DNA from: Terriglobia bacterium
GTDB taxonomy: Bacteria > Acidobacteriota > Terriglobia > Terriglobales > Acidobacteriaceae
Assembly (NCBI GenBank): GCA_020073495.1
Contig: JAIQFD010000008.1
Coordinates: 1 to 64,000 of the forward strand
Direction: 5' to 3'
Length of the DNA stretch: 64,000 bases
In this document: positions 25,735-35,217 of the stretch, piece after piece
How positions within the stretch are numbered: position 1 is the stretch's first letter
Layout of the letters: the number at the start of each line of letters is the position of its first letter
Program-made: the position numbers and the translations under genes
The notes under the pieces: model-generated
Seen by the model: the letters and a program-made list of their open reading frames with translations, nothing else
Databases searched by the model: none
Told to the model about the DNA's origin: nothing

Positions 25735-26745
25735 CTACAGGCCCTTACTGCCCAGGAAAATGATGAGGTCACGCACGCGGCACGAGTATCCCCACTCGTT
25801 GTCGTACCAGGAGATGACCTTCACACAGTTGCCGGCCACGACACGCGTGAGCGGAGCGTCCACGATGGACGAGCGGGAATCGTGGCGGAAATCCATAGAG
25901 ACCAGCTCCTGCTCCTCGTAGCCCAGGTACTTGGCGAGGCGGCCGGACTCGCTGGCCTTCTTCATGGCCGCATTGACCTCTTCGACCGTGGTCTTCTTCT
26001 CCACGAATACCACCAGGTCGACGACCGAAACGTTTGGCGTGGGTACGCGCATGGCAAAACCGTCGAGCTTGCCCTTCAGCTCGGGGATGACGAGGTGCAC
26101 GGCCTTGGCAGCGCCGGTGGAGGTCGGGATCATGGAAAGTGCGGCAGCGCGGGCACGACGCAGGTCCTTGTGGGGGAAGTCGAGGATGACCTGGTCATTC
26201 GTATAAGAGTGAATGGTGGTCATCGTGCCCGACTGGATAGTGAAGTTGTCGTTCATCACCTTGGCGATCGGCGCCAGGCAGTTCGTCGTACAGGAGGCGT
26301 TGGAGATGATGTGGTGCTTGGCCGGGTCGTACTTGTCTTCGTTGACGCCCAGCACGATGGTGAGATCCTCGCCTTTCGCCGGGGCAGAGATGATGACCTT
26401 CTTGACCGTGTCGTGCAGGTGGGCCTTGGCCTTGTCCGCTTCCGTGAAACGCCCGGTGGATTCGACGACGACCTGGGCGCCCACGGACTTCCAGTCCAGC
26501 TTGGCGGGGTCCTTCTCGGCAAATACGCGGATGCGCTTGCCGTCGACCTCGATGTAGTCCGCGCCGTGCGTGACCTTGTTGGTCAGGTTGCCGAGCACGG
26601 AATCGTACTTCAGCAGGTGGGCCAGCGTTTTGGCGTCGGTCAGATCGTTGACCGCGACGAAGTCGAGGTTCTTATCGTTGAGGGCGGTGCGCAGAATGTT
26701 GCGCCCGATACGGCCAAATCCATTGATGCCAACTTTGATTGCCAT
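25735..26745 (-). CDS. gapA: glyceraldehyde-3-phosphate dehydrogenase, type I
   Basis: 336 residues. The N-terminal Rossmann motif is [11 protein letters not shown], with NDLTD (Asp34) suggesting NAD preference. The catalytic Cys152 lies in [12 protein letters not shown]. The Arg-containing segments and the C-terminal [12 protein letters not shown] are intact. It oxidises glyceraldehyde-3-phosphate to 1,3-bisphosphoglycerate in the cytosol. It is the promoter-proximal gene of the minus-strand run gapA-pgk-macro-tpiA. The promoter should lie in 26746-26881, shared with the divergent P-loop kinase gene. Confidence 0.97.
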   Translation of the reverse strand: MAIKVGINGFGRIGRNILRTALNDKNLDFVAVNDLTDAKTLAHLLKYDSVLGNLTNKVTHGADYIEVDGKRIRVFAEKDPAKLDWKSVGAQVVVESTGRFTEADKAKAHLHDTVKKVIISAPAKGEDLTIVLGVNEDKYDPAKHHIISNASCTTNCLAPIAKVMNDNFTIQSGTMTTIHSYTNDQVILDFPHKDLRRARAAALSMIPTSTGAAKAVHLVIPELKGKLDGFAMRVPTPNVSVVDLVVFVEKKTTVEEVNAAMKKASESGRLAKYLGYEEQELVSMDFRHDSRSSIVDAPLTRVVAGNCVKVISWYDNEWGYSCRVRDLIIFLGSKGL

Positions 26746-26881
26746 TTTGCCTCCGGCGGAATGTAAGAGCGGGATAATGGGCCGATGTCGAAACTCAAAA
26801 TGCTAACACCGGGGTAAGGCAGGCGCAAATGAAGCTACTCCCTCATTGCCGTGTCATGCGCCCTTGTGTTACAAGCGCAAC

Positions 26882-27628
26882 ATGCGCAAGTGGATGAAAG
26901 ATCGCCTGCGCCGGCGGAAACGCAAAGGCGTGTCCCCGGAATCAGAGTCCACCGGCAAGGTGGGACAGGAGAAGCAGGCGCCCGAAGCAGGACAGCCGGC
27001 TCCGATTCAGCCGTCGTACCTGGATGCCTTTGAGAAGGAGCGGCGCGCGGCCGCGACCAGCCAGGGCGAGCAGAAATTCGAAGTCGAAACCCAGCCGGAG
27101 ACTCCGGCGGTGCCGCCGGCAGCGCCCGCCGACGCCATGGGCGCGCAGCCGAAGAAAAAGCCCCAGGGAGTGGTCATCCTGGCCATCGGGCTGCCCGGAT
27201 CGGGCAAGACCACCTGGTTCAAGCGGCGGGGCGTGACCCCGCTCTCCAGCGACCTGCTACGCACCATGCTGTTCGACGACATCGAAGAACAGCGGTACCA
27301 GGGGCTGGTGTTCTCCACCCTCCGCTCGCTGCTGCGCGCGCGCCTGGTGGCCCGCATGCCGTGGAATTACGTGGACGCCACCAACCTTTCTCCCAAGGAA
27401 CGCAAGCAGTGGATCGGCATGGCCCGCAGCTTTGGCTACGAGGTGCAAGCGGTGTTCTTCGACGTCCCGGTGGAGCTGTGCATGGAGCGCAACCGCAAGC
27501 GCGAGCGCGTGGTCCCGGAAGACGTCATGCGCCGCATGGCGGCGAAGCTGCGCCCGCCTAGCTTTTCGGAAGGATTCTCCAAGATCGTAGTGGTGCGGGT
27601 GAAACAGAAGGGCGAAGAGGCGCAGTAA
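26882..27628 (+). CDS. P-loop kinase (AAA_33/zeta-toxin-like)
   Basis: 248 residues from ATG 26882. The first about 95 residues are charged, Pro/Glu-rich and probably disordered. The C-terminal domain begins GVVILAIGLPGSGKTTWFKRR (part shown), with Walker A GLPGSGKTTW. SSDLLRTMLFD then places the typical early Asp, and YVDATNLSPKERKQW and a CMERNRKRERVV region follow the pattern of polynucleotide-kinase or zeta-type phosphotransferases. It has no antitoxin partner beside it, so a housekeeping nucleotide or RNA kinase is as likely as a toxin. Its stop lies three bases from the stop of the convergent gene. Confidence 0.8.
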   Translation: MRKWMKDRLRRRKRKGVSPESESTGKVGQEKQAPEAGQPAPIQPSYLDAFEKERRAAATSQGEQKFEVETQPETPAVPPAAPADAMGAQPKKKPQGVVILAIGLPGSGKTTWFKRRGVTPLSSDLLRTMLFDDIEEQRYQGLVFSTLRSLLRARLVARMPWNYVDATNLSPKERKQWIGMARSFGYEVQAVFFDVPVELCMERNRKRERVVPEDVMRRMAAKLRPPSFSEGFSKIVVVRVKQKGEEAQ

Positions 27629-27631
27629 GAG

Positions 27632-28150
27632 CTACAGAAGTTCGCCTCTGAGTTTGTTGGGTACGAGCTCTTTGTGTCTTCGATAAATCGGGTACAGGAA
27701 GTGGTCCCCGATTTCGGTGAGCACATGACCCACAGCGGTTGTGAATTTCTTGTGCTCGTCCACGGGTTCGCGCTCTTTCGATGTGTCGATCAATCGCAGC
27801 AGACGTGACTCGAAATCCGAAACCAGTTCGGTCAACTCTCTTGCCATCTCAGGATGTGAGAACAGGTTCTGGGGCGATTCGGACGACTTTCGTACAGCGC
27901 TGGGAACATCGCTTTCCCCCTCGTTCAGCACCCGGATCTCCACTCTGTCACCGACCTCTAAGTCGAACTTCGGCCATTCGAGGTACACCGTCTCAGTTTC
28001 CAGCGTCTCAATCCCGGAGACTCTTACGGACTTTGAGTAGTCGTCGTCCTTCGGCCTCTCAGCTAGGTTCAAATGTGTGCTGAGGTAGCCGGGGCCGCAC
28101 ACCGCCGCGACCACGCGAGATACTCCGTTGATGTGGAGAGCAAGTCGCAT
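27632..28150 (-). CDS. unknown protein (172 aa)
   Basis: 172 residues with a good binding site (GAAGGTG, about seven bases before ATG 28150). The N-terminal half looks like a small beta domain (MRLALHINGVSRVVAAV..., WPKFDLEVGDRVEIRVLNEGE). The C-terminal half is helical (LTELVSDFESRLLRLIDTSKERE, HVLTEIGDHFLYPIYRRHKEL). I recognise no family. It has no signal peptide or membrane helix, so it is probably cytoplasmic. It sits between the P-loop kinase (convergent) and the thiolase (same strand, upstream, 58 bases). Confidence 0.7.
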   Translation of the reverse strand: MRLALHINGVSRVVAAVCGPGYLSTHLNLAERPKDDDYSKSVRVSGIETLETETVYLEWPKFDLEVGDRVEIRVLNEGESDVPSAVRKSSESPQNLFSHPEMARELTELVSDFESRLLRLIDTSKEREPVDEHKKFTTAVGHVLTEIGDHFLYPIYRRHKELVPNKLRGELL

Positions 28151-28208
28151 ACGTACACCTTCATAGAAAGATACGCCGCGGAATGCGGCGCATTTCTTCT
28201 CTTAGCGA

Positions 28209-29417
28209 TTACGACGCGCGGCGCAGCACCGTGCACACCGAGGCGCAGATCGGGCCGCCGATGTTGAACGTCGCGGCCAGCTTCGGGTTCTTCTGCTGCA
28301 GTTCCTGGGGAGCGCGGCCCAGCAACTGCTGCGCGGCCCAGCCGACCATGGCGACGCCGGTGGCGCCCACCGGATGTCCCTTGGCGATCAGCCCGCCGGA
28401 GGTGTTGATGGCGCACTCGCCGCCGACATTGGCCTTGCCTTCCACCCAGTATTTCGCGCCCTTGCCGGGTTGCGCCTTGCCGATGACCTCGGTCCCGATC
28501 GCGCCCATGACGGTAAAGCAGTCATGGACCTCAGCCACATTCACGTCGGCGGGCTTGGCGCCGGCCATCTCGTAGGCCTTGTTCATGGCGCGGTAAGCGC
28601 CAGCGGCGTGCAGGACGTCGCGTCCTTCTTTCTTCAGCGGATCGGTGGCCTGGGCGTAGCCGGCGACCTCGACACACTCGGCCTTGGGGACGCCGAGCTT
28701 CCTGAGGCCTTCCTCGGTGGCCAGGATCATGGCGGCGTAACCGTCTGTGATCTGGGAGCAGTCATAGGTCTTGAGCGGCAGGCCGTCCACCAAGTAGCGG
28801 TTGATGCCCTCGATCTTCAGCGCCTGGTCGAGCGTGATCTGTACCTTGCTCATCTGGGCGCAGGAGTTGTACTTGGCGTTCCCGTACTCGGTGACCGCGA
28901 TCTGCGCCAGATCGGCTTCGGTCGCTCCCCACTTGGCCATGTAGTCACGCATGACCTCGGCGAAGAGGTGAGGGAAAACGAAGACCTTGCCTTCGCGCTC
29001 GTCCGGGTGGGAGAAGTAGCCGAGCACCTTACCGACCAGCTTGCCGTCCATCTTGCCTTCGTTGTCGCGCATCTTCTCGTAGCCGACAGCGAGGCCCACG
29101 TCGCCCAGGCCGAACTGCATCTTGTAGATGGTGGAGAGGATGGCCTGTCCGCCGGAAGCGCAAGCGTTCTCCACCGCCTCGATGGGCTTGCCTTCGAGGC
29201 CGGGGACCATGGCCATCAGGCCGGAAAGCAGGCCCTGCTCGTTGAGGGTGAAGCCGCAGGCGGCGCCAACGGACCCGACGTCGATGGCGGAAGGTTGGAC
29301 GTTGATCTTGCGGCAGACGCTTTCGACGGCGTTGCGCAGGATCTGAGGAACGGTGAGCGCCATCAGCTTGCCGAACTTGGATTGATCGTAGGCGGCGATA
29401 TAAATGCGCTTGGCCAT
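28209..29417 (-). CDS. thiolase family protein (SCP-x/acetyl-CoA acetyltransferase-like)
   Basis: 402 residues from ATG 29417, with a strong AAGGAG. The thiolase nucleophile Cys is in VENACASGGQAIL (about 88-100). The catalytic His is in INTSGGLIAKGHPVGATG, and a late Cys-containing GGPICASVCTVL ends the protein. The DCFTVMGAIGTE segment and the overall sequence resemble the SCP-x/nonspecific-lipid-transfer thiolases more than the classical biosynthetic thiolase. It probably cleaves or condenses acyl-CoAs in fatty-acid or sterol-like side-chain metabolism. No acyl-CoA dehydrogenase or OB-fold partner is adjacent, which leaves the substrate open. Confidence 0.88.
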   Translation of the reverse strand: MAKRIYIAAYDQSKFGKLMALTVPQILRNAVESVCRKINVQPSAIDVGSVGAACGFTLNEQGLLSGLMAMVPGLEGKPIEAVENACASGGQAILSTIYKMQFGLGDVGLAVGYEKMRDNEGKMDGKLVGKVLGYFSHPDEREGKVFVFPHLFAEVMRDYMAKWGATEADLAQIAVTEYGNAKYNSCAQMSKVQITLDQALKIEGINRYLVDGLPLKTYDCSQITDGYAAMILATEEGLRKLGVPKAECVEVAGYAQATDPLKKEGRDVLHAAGAYRAMNKAYEMAGAKPADVNVAEVHDCFTVMGAIGTEVIGKAQPGKGAKYWVEGKANVGGECAINTSGGLIAKGHPVGATGVAMVGWAAQQLLGRAPQELQQKNPKLAATFNIGGPICASVCTVLRRAS

Positions 29418-29575
29418 AAGTATCTCCTTCTCAGAGTGCAATCTTGGGCGGGGCCGATGTAACCCTGTATTGTAGAACATCAGGTGGGGAAGTCACTCCG
29501 AGGCCGGGCCGGGCGCGGCGCCGTGGGCTTCACCCTGACGTGATTTTCGTCACAGGGGTAAGTGACAAATTCCCT

Positions 29576-29604
29576 TTGACATGCGCCGCCCCCGCGGCTA
29601 CGCT
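29576..29604 (+). promoter_or_regulatory. predicted sigma-70-type promoter of the his operon
   Basis: TTGACA (29576-29581) and TACGCT (29599-29604) are separated by exactly 17 bases. The -35 box is perfect; the -10 box is moderate. Transcription would start near 29611, only about three bases before the leader-peptide ATG at 29614, so the leader may be translated from an almost leaderless message. Confidence 0.6.
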
Positions 29605-29613
29605 TTACGGGAA

Positions 29614-29685
29614 ATGAGAACGCTGACCCATCGCCACCACCACCATCACCACGTGGCCAATGTGTCAGCGGAGGTACGTTCGTAG
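29614..29685 (+). CDS. hisL: histidine operon leader peptide (HisL-like)
   Basis: A 23-codon reading frame: [23 protein letters not shown]. Seven of its codons 6-13 are His, six of them consecutive. It precedes hisI and ends at 29685, inside the 5' side of the antiterminator. This is the arrangement of the enterobacterial his leader: ribosomes starved for charged tRNA-His stall on the His run and leave the antiterminator free. The start has GGGA just upstream, or may be leaderless. The peptide itself is not expected to have a function beyond sensing. Confidence 0.9.
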   Translation: MRTLTHRHHHHHHVANVSAEVRS

Positions 29686-29718
29686 AGTAAAGAGCACTCA
29701 TAAAACGAACCCGCTGAC
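29664..29718 (+). promoter_or_regulatory. his attenuator: antiterminator stem
   Basis: GTCAGCGG (29664-29671) and GTTCGT (29678-29683) can pair with the contiguous ACGAAC plus CCGCTGAC (29705-29718), a 14-bp duplex with a six-base bulge on the 5' side. Its 3' strand overlaps the left arm of the terminator (29708-29720), so the two structures exclude each other. The 5' strand begins 12 bases after the last His codon and is covered by a ribosome at the leader stop codon. Confidence 0.85.
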
Positions 29719-29747
29719 GCGAAAAGCGCAGCGGGTTTTGTGTTTTT
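29708..29747 (+). terminator. his attenuator: intrinsic terminator
   Basis: AACCCGCTG-A-CGC, loop GAAAA, then GCG-CAGCGGGTT with TTGTGTTTTT after it: a 12-bp stem with one bulged A and a U-rich tail, lying 17 bases before the hisI start at 29765. It is placed to stop transcription when histidine is plentiful. Confidence 0.9.
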
Positions 29748-29764
29748 GCGGAAAGGAACCGGTG

Positions 29765-30103
29765 ATGTCCAACATCGACTTCGAAAAAATGCAGGGTCTG
29801 GCGCCGGCCATCGTGCAGGATGAGGCGACGGGCGAGGTGCTCATGCTCGGCTTCATGAACCGCGAGGCTTACGAGCGGACGCTGCGCACCGGCTACGCGA
29901 CATTCTTCAGCCGCACCCGCAACGGGCTCTGGACCAAGGGCGAGACCAGCGGCAACCGCCTGCTGGTGACCTCGGCCACGACCGACTGCGACCGCGATAC
30001 GGTGCTGCTGCGCGTGCGCGTGGAAGGCAAAGGAGTGGTCTGCCACGAGGGCACGCGGTCCTGCTTCACCAAGCCGCTTCCGCTGGCCGGAGGTGGGCGA
30101 TGA
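29765..30103 (+). CDS. hisI: phosphoribosyl-AMP cyclohydrolase
   Basis: 112 residues from ATG 29765 (AAAGGAACC upstream). It opens the purine ring of phosphoribosyl-AMP, the third step of histidine synthesis. The family signatures [32 protein letters not shown] and the metal-ligand segment [13 protein letters not shown] with CHEGTRSCF are all present. It ends after this domain: the HisE (phosphoribosyl-ATP pyrophosphatase) domain that is fused in some bacteria is absent. First structural gene of the operon; its stop overlaps the hisG start by four bases (ATGA). Confidence 0.96.
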   Translation: MSNIDFEKMQGLAPAIVQDEATGEVLMLGFMNREAYERTLRTGYATFFSRTRNGLWTKGETSGNRLLVTSATTDCDRDTVLLRVRVEGKGVVCHEGTRSCFTKPLPLAGGGR

Positions 30104-30969
30104 AGCTGCGCCTCGGCATCCCGAAAGGAAGTCTGCAAGAGGCCACACTACAGCTATTTGCAGCAGCAGGTTTAAAGGTTTACACGAACGGGCGGTCGTA
30201 CTCGGCGACCACCGACGATCCGGAGGTCGAGTGCATGCTGATCCGGGCGCAAGAGATGGCACGCTACGTGGAGCACGGCGCGCTCGATGCCGGACTGACC
30301 GGCTTCGACTGGGTGCAGGAGAGCGGACTGGAAGTGGTGCCGGTCGCCGACCTCATCTATGCCAAGCAGAGCCGGGGCAAAGTGCGCTGGGTTCTGGCCG
30401 TCCCGGAGGATTCGCCGTTCAAACGCGCGGAGGATCTCAAGGGATGCATCATCGCCACCGAGCTGGTGAGCGTCACGAAGGACTACTTCGCCAAGAAGAA
30501 GGTGCCGGTGGAGGTGGAATTCAGTTGGGGCGCCACCGAGGTCAAGCCGCCGGTGCTGGCGGACGCCATCGTCGAGGTCACGGAGACCGGATCATCCCTG
30601 AAAGCCAACCGCCTGCGCATCATCGACACCGTGCTGGAATCCAACACGCAGATCATCGCCAACCGGAAGGCATGGGCGGAGCCGGGCAAACGGCAGAAGA
30701 TCGAGAACCTGGCGCTGATGCTGCGTGGGGCGATCGACGCACAAGGGCGCGTCGGCCTGATGCTGAACGTGCGCAAGGCCGATCTGCCGGGCGTGATCGC
30801 CGTCCTGCCGGCGCTGAACAGTCCGACCATCGCGACCCTCAGCGATCCCGAATGGGTGGCGGTGAACACCATCATCGAGGAGTCGCTGGCGTGGGAGCTG
30901 ATCCCCCGGCTGAAGGCGGCGAACGCGACGGGGATAGTCGAGTATCCGCTGAACAAGGTGGTGCTGTGA
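30100..30969 (+). CDS. hisG: ATP phosphoribosyltransferase, long form
   Basis: 289 residues, the long HisG form. The two-lobe catalytic part has [23 protein letters not shown], the PRPP-binding region [16 protein letters not shown] (about 160-175), then a C-terminal ACT/PII-like regulatory domain (about 215-289) that binds histidine in this family. It therefore does not need HisZ. It catalyses the first, feedback-inhibited step. It is coupled by ATGA overlap to hisI and by TGATG to hisD. Confidence 0.97.
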   Translation: MKLRLGIPKGSLQEATLQLFAAAGLKVYTNGRSYSATTDDPEVECMLIRAQEMARYVEHGALDAGLTGFDWVQESGLEVVPVADLIYAKQSRGKVRWVLAVPEDSPFKRAEDLKGCIIATELVSVTKDYFAKKKVPVEVEFSWGATEVKPPVLADAIVEVTETGSSLKANRLRIIDTVLESNTQIIANRKAWAEPGKRQKIENLALMLRGAIDAQGRVGLMLNVRKADLPGVIAVLPALNSPTIATLSDPEWVAVNTIIEESLAWELIPRLKAANATGIVEYPLNKVVL

Positions 30970-32213
30970 TGATGCGCATCGTCGCCGGCGGCGCAGCTGA
31001 AAAGCGCGTGGCGGCACTGGCCCGCCGAGGCAGCAGGCTGGACCAAGTGGAGCCCGCGGTGAGGCGGATCGTCGAAGATGTGCGCAAGAACGGCGACCGC
31101 GCGCTACGGCGCTACGCCGAGCGCTGGGACGGCCTGAAGCCGAAGCAGGCGCTGCGCGTCGCGGAGAAGGAGATGCAGGCAGCGCAAGACGCGGTGTCGC
31201 AGGAATTCCGCAGCGCGCTGGAGAAGGCTGCGGCCAGGATCCGGCGCTTCTGCGAGTGGCAGAAGCCGCAGGAATGGCGGCGCGAGGCGGACGGTGTCGC
31301 CGTGGGCCAGCTCGTCCGGCCGCTGGATTCGGTCGGCTGCTATGTGCCGGGCGGACGCTACCCGCTGCCGTCGACCGTGCTGATGACCGTGATTCCCGCG
31401 CAGGTCGCGGGCGTGCGCAACATCAAGGTGGCCTCGCCGCAGCCGCGACCGGAGACCTTAGCAGCCGCGGCCATGCTCGGGGTGAAGGAGTTCTACCGCA
31501 TCGGCGGTGCGCAGGCGGTCGCGGCGCTGGCTTACGGCACCAGGAGCGTGCCGCGCGTGGACAAGATCGTCGGGCCGGGGAACCTGTATGTGACCGCGGC
31601 CAAGAAGAGGGTCGCATTCGATTGCGCAATCGACATGCTGGCGGGACCGACCGAGGTGGCAATAGTCAGCGACACCGGCGAGGCGCGGTTCATCGCCGCC
31701 GACCTGGTAGCGCAGGCCGAGCACGATCCCGAGGCGATCGCGGTGTTCATCACCAGCAGCCGCGCGCTGGCCAAGGAGGTCCGCGAAAAAGTGGAGAAAG
31801 CTGCGGCTGGAAACGCGACGGCGCAGGTGTCGCTGCGCGCCAATGGCGCCGTGCTGCTTGCGTCTTCACGGCAGCAGGCGATGGAGTGGGCGAATCGGCT
31901 GGCGCCGGAGCACATCACGGTCAGCCGCGAGAATGTGCCGTACGTGACGAGTGCTGGTTCGATCTTCGTGGGGGACTATTCGCCACAAGCTGCCGGCGAC
32001 TACGCATCCGGCCCGAACCACGTGCTGCCGACAGCCGGAGCGGCGCGCTATCGCGGGGGCCTTAGCGTCTTCGACTTCGTGAAGCTGATCACCTTCCAGG
32101 AACTGACGGCGCAAGGAATGCGCCGGATCGCGCCCGTGGTGGTGCCGCTAGCCGAGGCGGAAGGCCTGCGGGCGCATGCGGAATCCATTCGCGTGAGGTG
32201 CGCCAATGCTTAG
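30969..32213 (+). CDS. hisD: histidinol dehydrogenase
   Basis: 414 residues from ATG 30969, overlapping the hisG stop by one base (a second ATG follows directly). It performs the last two oxidation steps, histidinol to histidine. Signatures include YVPGGRYPLPSTVLM, IVGPGNLYVTAAKK, DMLAGPTEVAIVSD, AQAEHDPEAIAVF (zinc-site Gln/His) and LAPEHITVS with catalytic Glu-His. The end overlaps the hisC start by eight bases. Confidence 0.97.
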   Translation: MMRIVAGGAAEKRVAALARRGSRLDQVEPAVRRIVEDVRKNGDRALRRYAERWDGLKPKQALRVAEKEMQAAQDAVSQEFRSALEKAAARIRRFCEWQKPQEWRREADGVAVGQLVRPLDSVGCYVPGGRYPLPSTVLMTVIPAQVAGVRNIKVASPQPRPETLAAAAMLGVKEFYRIGGAQAVAALAYGTRSVPRVDKIVGPGNLYVTAAKKRVAFDCAIDMLAGPTEVAIVSDTGEARFIAADLVAQAEHDPEAIAVFITSSRALAKEVREKVEKAAAGNATAQVSLRANGAVLLASSRQQAMEWANRLAPEHITVSRENVPYVTSAGSIFVGDYSPQAAGDYASGPNHVLPTAGAARYRGGLSVFDFVKLITFQELTAQGMRRIAPVVVPLAEAEGLRAHAESIRVRCANA

Positions 32214-33279
32214 CGCCCGCGCGGCTGTGCGCAATCTCAAGGAATATCACCCGCCGTTGGGCGGCCGCGCCGGCCTGCGGCTGGACTTCAACGAGAACAC
32301 GGTCGGCTGCTCGCCGCGAGTGCTCGACGCGCTGCGAAAGATAGACTACGAACAGCTCGCACGATATCCCGAACGTGAGCCGGTGGAGCGCGCGGTCGCG
32401 AGCTTTCTCAGCCGCGATGCATCGGAAGTTCTGCTCACAAACGGAGTGGACGAAGGCATCCACCTGTTGTGCGAAACGTACCTGGAAGCGGGCGAAGAAG
32501 TGCTCGTCGTCGTTCCGACCTTCTCCCTGTATGAGATCTACGCCGCGGCGACCGGGGCGCGCGTGGTCGCCGTGCAGGCCAAGGACGATTTCAGTTTTCC
32601 CACGACTGACGTGCTGTCGCGGATCAGCGAGCGCACGCGGTTGATCGCGGTCGCCAACCCGAACAATCCCACCGGCACGGTGGCGAGCCGGGAAGACCTG
32701 CTGAAGATCGCCGCGGCTGCGCCGGATGCGGCCCTGCTGGTGGACGAGGCGTACTTCGAGTTCTACGGCCAGACGGTGCTGGACGCGGTCCGTACCGCAC
32801 CGAACCTCTTCGTGGCGCGGACCTTCTCCAAGGCGTATGGGCTGGCAGGGCTGCGGACCGGTGTGCTGGTCGGCGCCGGTGACCAGATGAAGATGGTGCG
32901 GCGCGTCAGCTCGCCTTATAACGTGAACGGCGTGGCGCTGGCCTGCCTGCCCGCGGCGCTCGCCGACGCGCAGTACGTCCAGAGTTACGTGGCCGAGGTA
33001 CGCCGCGGGCGCGAGAGCCTGGAGAAAGAGTTGGCAGCCCTGAACTTGAGGTACTGGCCCAGCCTGGCGAATTTCGTGCTGGCGCGCATCGGCGCGGAGA
33101 GCGGCCGCTTCGTGCGCGCCATGCGGGAGCGCGGCATCCTGGTGCGCGACCGCTCTACCGACCCGGGATGCCAGGGCTGCGTGCGCATGACGCTTGGCTC
33201 GACTGAACAGACGGAGCGGCTCATCGAGGTGCTGCGCGCGGTGGTCGGCGAGCTCAAGAACCCGGGGGTGTCGGCATGA
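32206..33279 (+). CDS. hisC: histidinol-phosphate aminotransferase
   Basis: 357 residues, a fold-type I PLP enzyme converting imidazole-acetol phosphate to histidinol phosphate. Visible are [12 protein letters not shown] near the N-terminus, [22 protein letters not shown] and [15 protein letters not shown], with the PLP Lys in FSK. The order inside the operon supports HisC over other aminotransferases. It overlaps hisB by four bases. Confidence 0.96.
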   Translation: MLSARAAVRNLKEYHPPLGGRAGLRLDFNENTVGCSPRVLDALRKIDYEQLARYPEREPVERAVASFLSRDASEVLLTNGVDEGIHLLCETYLEAGEEVLVVVPTFSLYEIYAAATGARVVAVQAKDDFSFPTTDVLSRISERTRLIAVANPNNPTGTVASREDLLKIAAAAPDAALLVDEAYFEFYGQTVLDAVRTAPNLFVARTFSKAYGLAGLRTGVLVGAGDQMKMVRRVSSPYNVNGVALACLPAALADAQYVQSYVAEVRRGRESLEKELAALNLRYWPSLANFVLARIGAESGRFVRAMRERGILVRDRSTDPGCQGCVRMTLGSTEQTERLIEVLRAVVGELKNPGVSA

Positions 33280-33863
33280 GGAAAGCGTCGCTGCGCCGCA
33301 AGACGAATGAGACCGACGTCAGCATCGCGCTGAACGTGGATGGCCGGGGCCGTTACGATGTCTCGACCGGCATTCGCTTCTTCGATCACATGCTGGAGCT
33401 GTTCGCGCGACACGGCGGGTTCGATCTCACGCTGAAGGCCGACGGCGATCTCGACGTGGACCAGCACCACACGGTCGAGGATGTGGGCATCGCGCTGGGC
33501 GAAGCCTTCGACCGCGCCCTCGGGCAAAAGAAGGGTATCCTGCGCGCCGGCTACTTCCTGATGCCGATGGACGAAACGCTGAGTTTGGCGGCAGTGGATT
33601 TCGGCGGGCGCGCCACCGCGGTGGTGGAGACAAAAGTCCGCAGCCGGCTGGTGGGAGACCTCCAGGCGGAACTGGTGCACGATTTCTTCGACGGCTTCGC
33701 CCGCGGCGCTCGCGCCAACGTCCATGCGCGCGTACAGTACGGGCGCTCCAGCCACCACAAGATCGAAGCGCTGTTCAAAGCCTTCGCGCGGGCGTTGCGC
33801 GGGGCCTGCTGGCAGGACCGCCGCATGCGCCAGGTACTGCCCAGCACAAAAGGATTGCTGTGA
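33276..33863 (+). CDS. hisB: imidazoleglycerol-phosphate dehydratase
   Basis: 195 residues, the monofunctional dehydratase without the N-terminal histidinol-phosphate phosphatase found in enterobacteria. The metal-binding repeats are visible as [17 protein letters not shown] with [14 protein letters not shown], and again near the C-terminus as [18 protein letters not shown] separate histidinol-phosphatase must exist elsewhere. It is linked to hisC and hisH by four-base overlaps. Confidence 0.97.
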   Translation: MRKASLRRKTNETDVSIALNVDGRGRYDVSTGIRFFDHMLELFARHGGFDLTLKADGDLDVDQHHTVEDVGIALGEAFDRALGQKKGILRAGYFLMPMDETLSLAAVDFGGRATAVVETKVRSRLVGDLQAELVHDFFDGFARGARANVHARVQYGRSSHHKIEALFKAFARALRGACWQDRRMRQVLPSTKGLL

Positions 33864-34444
33864 TCGCGATCGTCGATTACCGCGCGGGCAACATCGCCTC
33901 GGTGAAGAAAGCGTTGGACCGCCTGGGCTGCGAGTCGGTCATCACATCGGACGCGCGGGCGATCGCGCGCGCCGGGCGCATCGTGTTGCCGGGCGTGGGA
34001 CACTTCGCCGCCACCCGGGCGCTCGATCCACTGCGCGACACGATCGCCGAAACGATCGGGCGCGGCACGCCCTTCCTGGGCATCTGCGTGGGCATGCAGT
34101 GGATGTTCGAGAGCAGCACGGAGGCGCCGGGCGTCGCCGGCCTGGGCCTGTTTCCCGGCGAGGTGACGCGCTTTCCCGGAAACGTGAAGTCACCGCACGT
34201 GGGCTGGAACCAGCTCGCCATCGGCGACGGCTCGCGATTGCTGCGCGGGGTCGCTGCGGACCCTTTCGTGTACTTCACGCACAACTACCGCGCGCCGGTG
34301 TGCGCCGGAACCTCCGCCGAGTGCGAGTACGGCGGGAGGTTCGCCGCGGCGATCGAGCGCGAGAATCTTTTCGGAGTGCAATTCCACCCGGAGAAATCGG
34401 GCGACGTGGGCCTGGAGATCCTGAGGAACTTCGTCACATGCTGA
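33860..34444 (+). CDS. hisH: imidazole glycerol phosphate synthase, glutaminase subunit
   Basis: 194 residues of a class I glutamine amidotransferase. The nucleophile Cys is in [11 protein letters not shown] (about 78-88), and the catalytic His/Glu pair is in [10 protein letters not shown] (about 172-181). VLPGVGHF marks the oxyanion region. It supplies ammonia to HisF. The last seven bases overlap hisF, as expected for the two halves of one complex. Confidence 0.97.
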   Translation: MIAIVDYRAGNIASVKKALDRLGCESVITSDARAIARAGRIVLPGVGHFAATRALDPLRDTIAETIGRGTPFLGICVGMQWMFESSTEAPGVAGLGLFPGEVTRFPGNVKSPHVGWNQLAIGDGSRLLRGVAADPFVYFTHNYRAPVCAGTSAECEYGGRFAAAIERENLFGVQFHPEKSGDVGLEILRNFVTC

Positions 34445-35217
34445 GCAAGCGCATCATCGCCTGCCTGGACGTGGACCGCGGCCGCGTGGTCAAGGGCGTG
34501 CAATTCCAGGAGCTGCGCGATGCCGGCGACCCGGCGGAGCTGGCGGCGGCGCACAGCCACGCGGGCGCCGACGAGGTCGTGCTGCTCGACATCTCGGCCA
34601 CCCACGAGGGGCGCAAGACGCTGCTCGACGCGGTGCGCCGCGCGGCGCGCGAGTTGTTCATCCCGTTCACCGTGGGCGGCGGCATCCGTTCGCTGGAGGA
34701 TGCGGCGGCGATCATCGAAGCGGGCGCCGACAAGATCTCGATCAACTCCGCCGCCGTGGCCGGGCCGGCGCTGATCACGCGGATCGCCGAGCGCTTCGGA
34801 TCGCAGGCGGTGATCGTGGCGGTGGACGCAAAACGTGCGCCACAGCCGCCCTCGGCGGCCGCTGATTTCGAGGTCTACGTCAGCGGCGGACGCAAGCCGA
34901 CCGGACGCAAGGCGGTGGAGTGGGCGAGGGAAGCGGAAGCTCGTGGCGCAGGCGAGATCCTGCTGACCTCGATGGACCGCGACGGCACGGGTGCGGGCTT
35001 TGACTGTGAGCTGACCGCCGCCGTCGCCGCGGCCGTCAATATTCCCGTCATCGCCTCCGGGGGCGCGGGCGGGCCGCAGCACTTCGTCGAAGTGTTCCGG
35101 CAGGGAAGGGCCGACGCGGCGCTCGCCGCCAGCATCTTCCACTTCGGGTTGAACCGCATCACGGACTTGAAAGAAGCACTGCGCGCCGCAGGCGTGCCGG
35201 TGAGGTTGCCATGCTGA
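34438..35217 (+). CDS. hisF: imidazole glycerol phosphate synthase, cyclase subunit
   Basis: 259 residues from ATG 34438. A TIM barrel with catalytic Asp in [18 protein letters not shown] (D11 region) and the second Asp in [13 protein letters not shown] (about 180). [13 protein letters not shown] and PVIASGGAG are the phosphate-binding loops. It closes the imidazole ring and releases AICAR. It overlaps hisH by seven bases and hisA by seven bases. Confidence 0.97.
   Translation: MLSKRIIACLDVDRGRVVKGVQFQELRDAGDPAELAAAHSHAGADEVVLLDISATHEGRKTLLDAVRRAARELFIPFTVGGGIRSLEDAAAIIEAGADKISINSAAVAGPALITRIAERFGSQAVIVAVDAKRAPQPPSAAADFEVYVSGGRKPTGRKAVEWAREAEARGAGEILLTSMDRDGTGAGFDCELTAAVAAAVNIPVIASGGAGGPQHFVEVFRQGRADAALAASIFHFGLNRITDLKEALRAAGVPVRLPC

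Noticed and set aside
26882-27628. Zeta-type toxin of a toxin-antitoxin pair
   Set aside because: There is no small antitoxin gene upstream or downstream, and the long disordered N-terminus is not typical.
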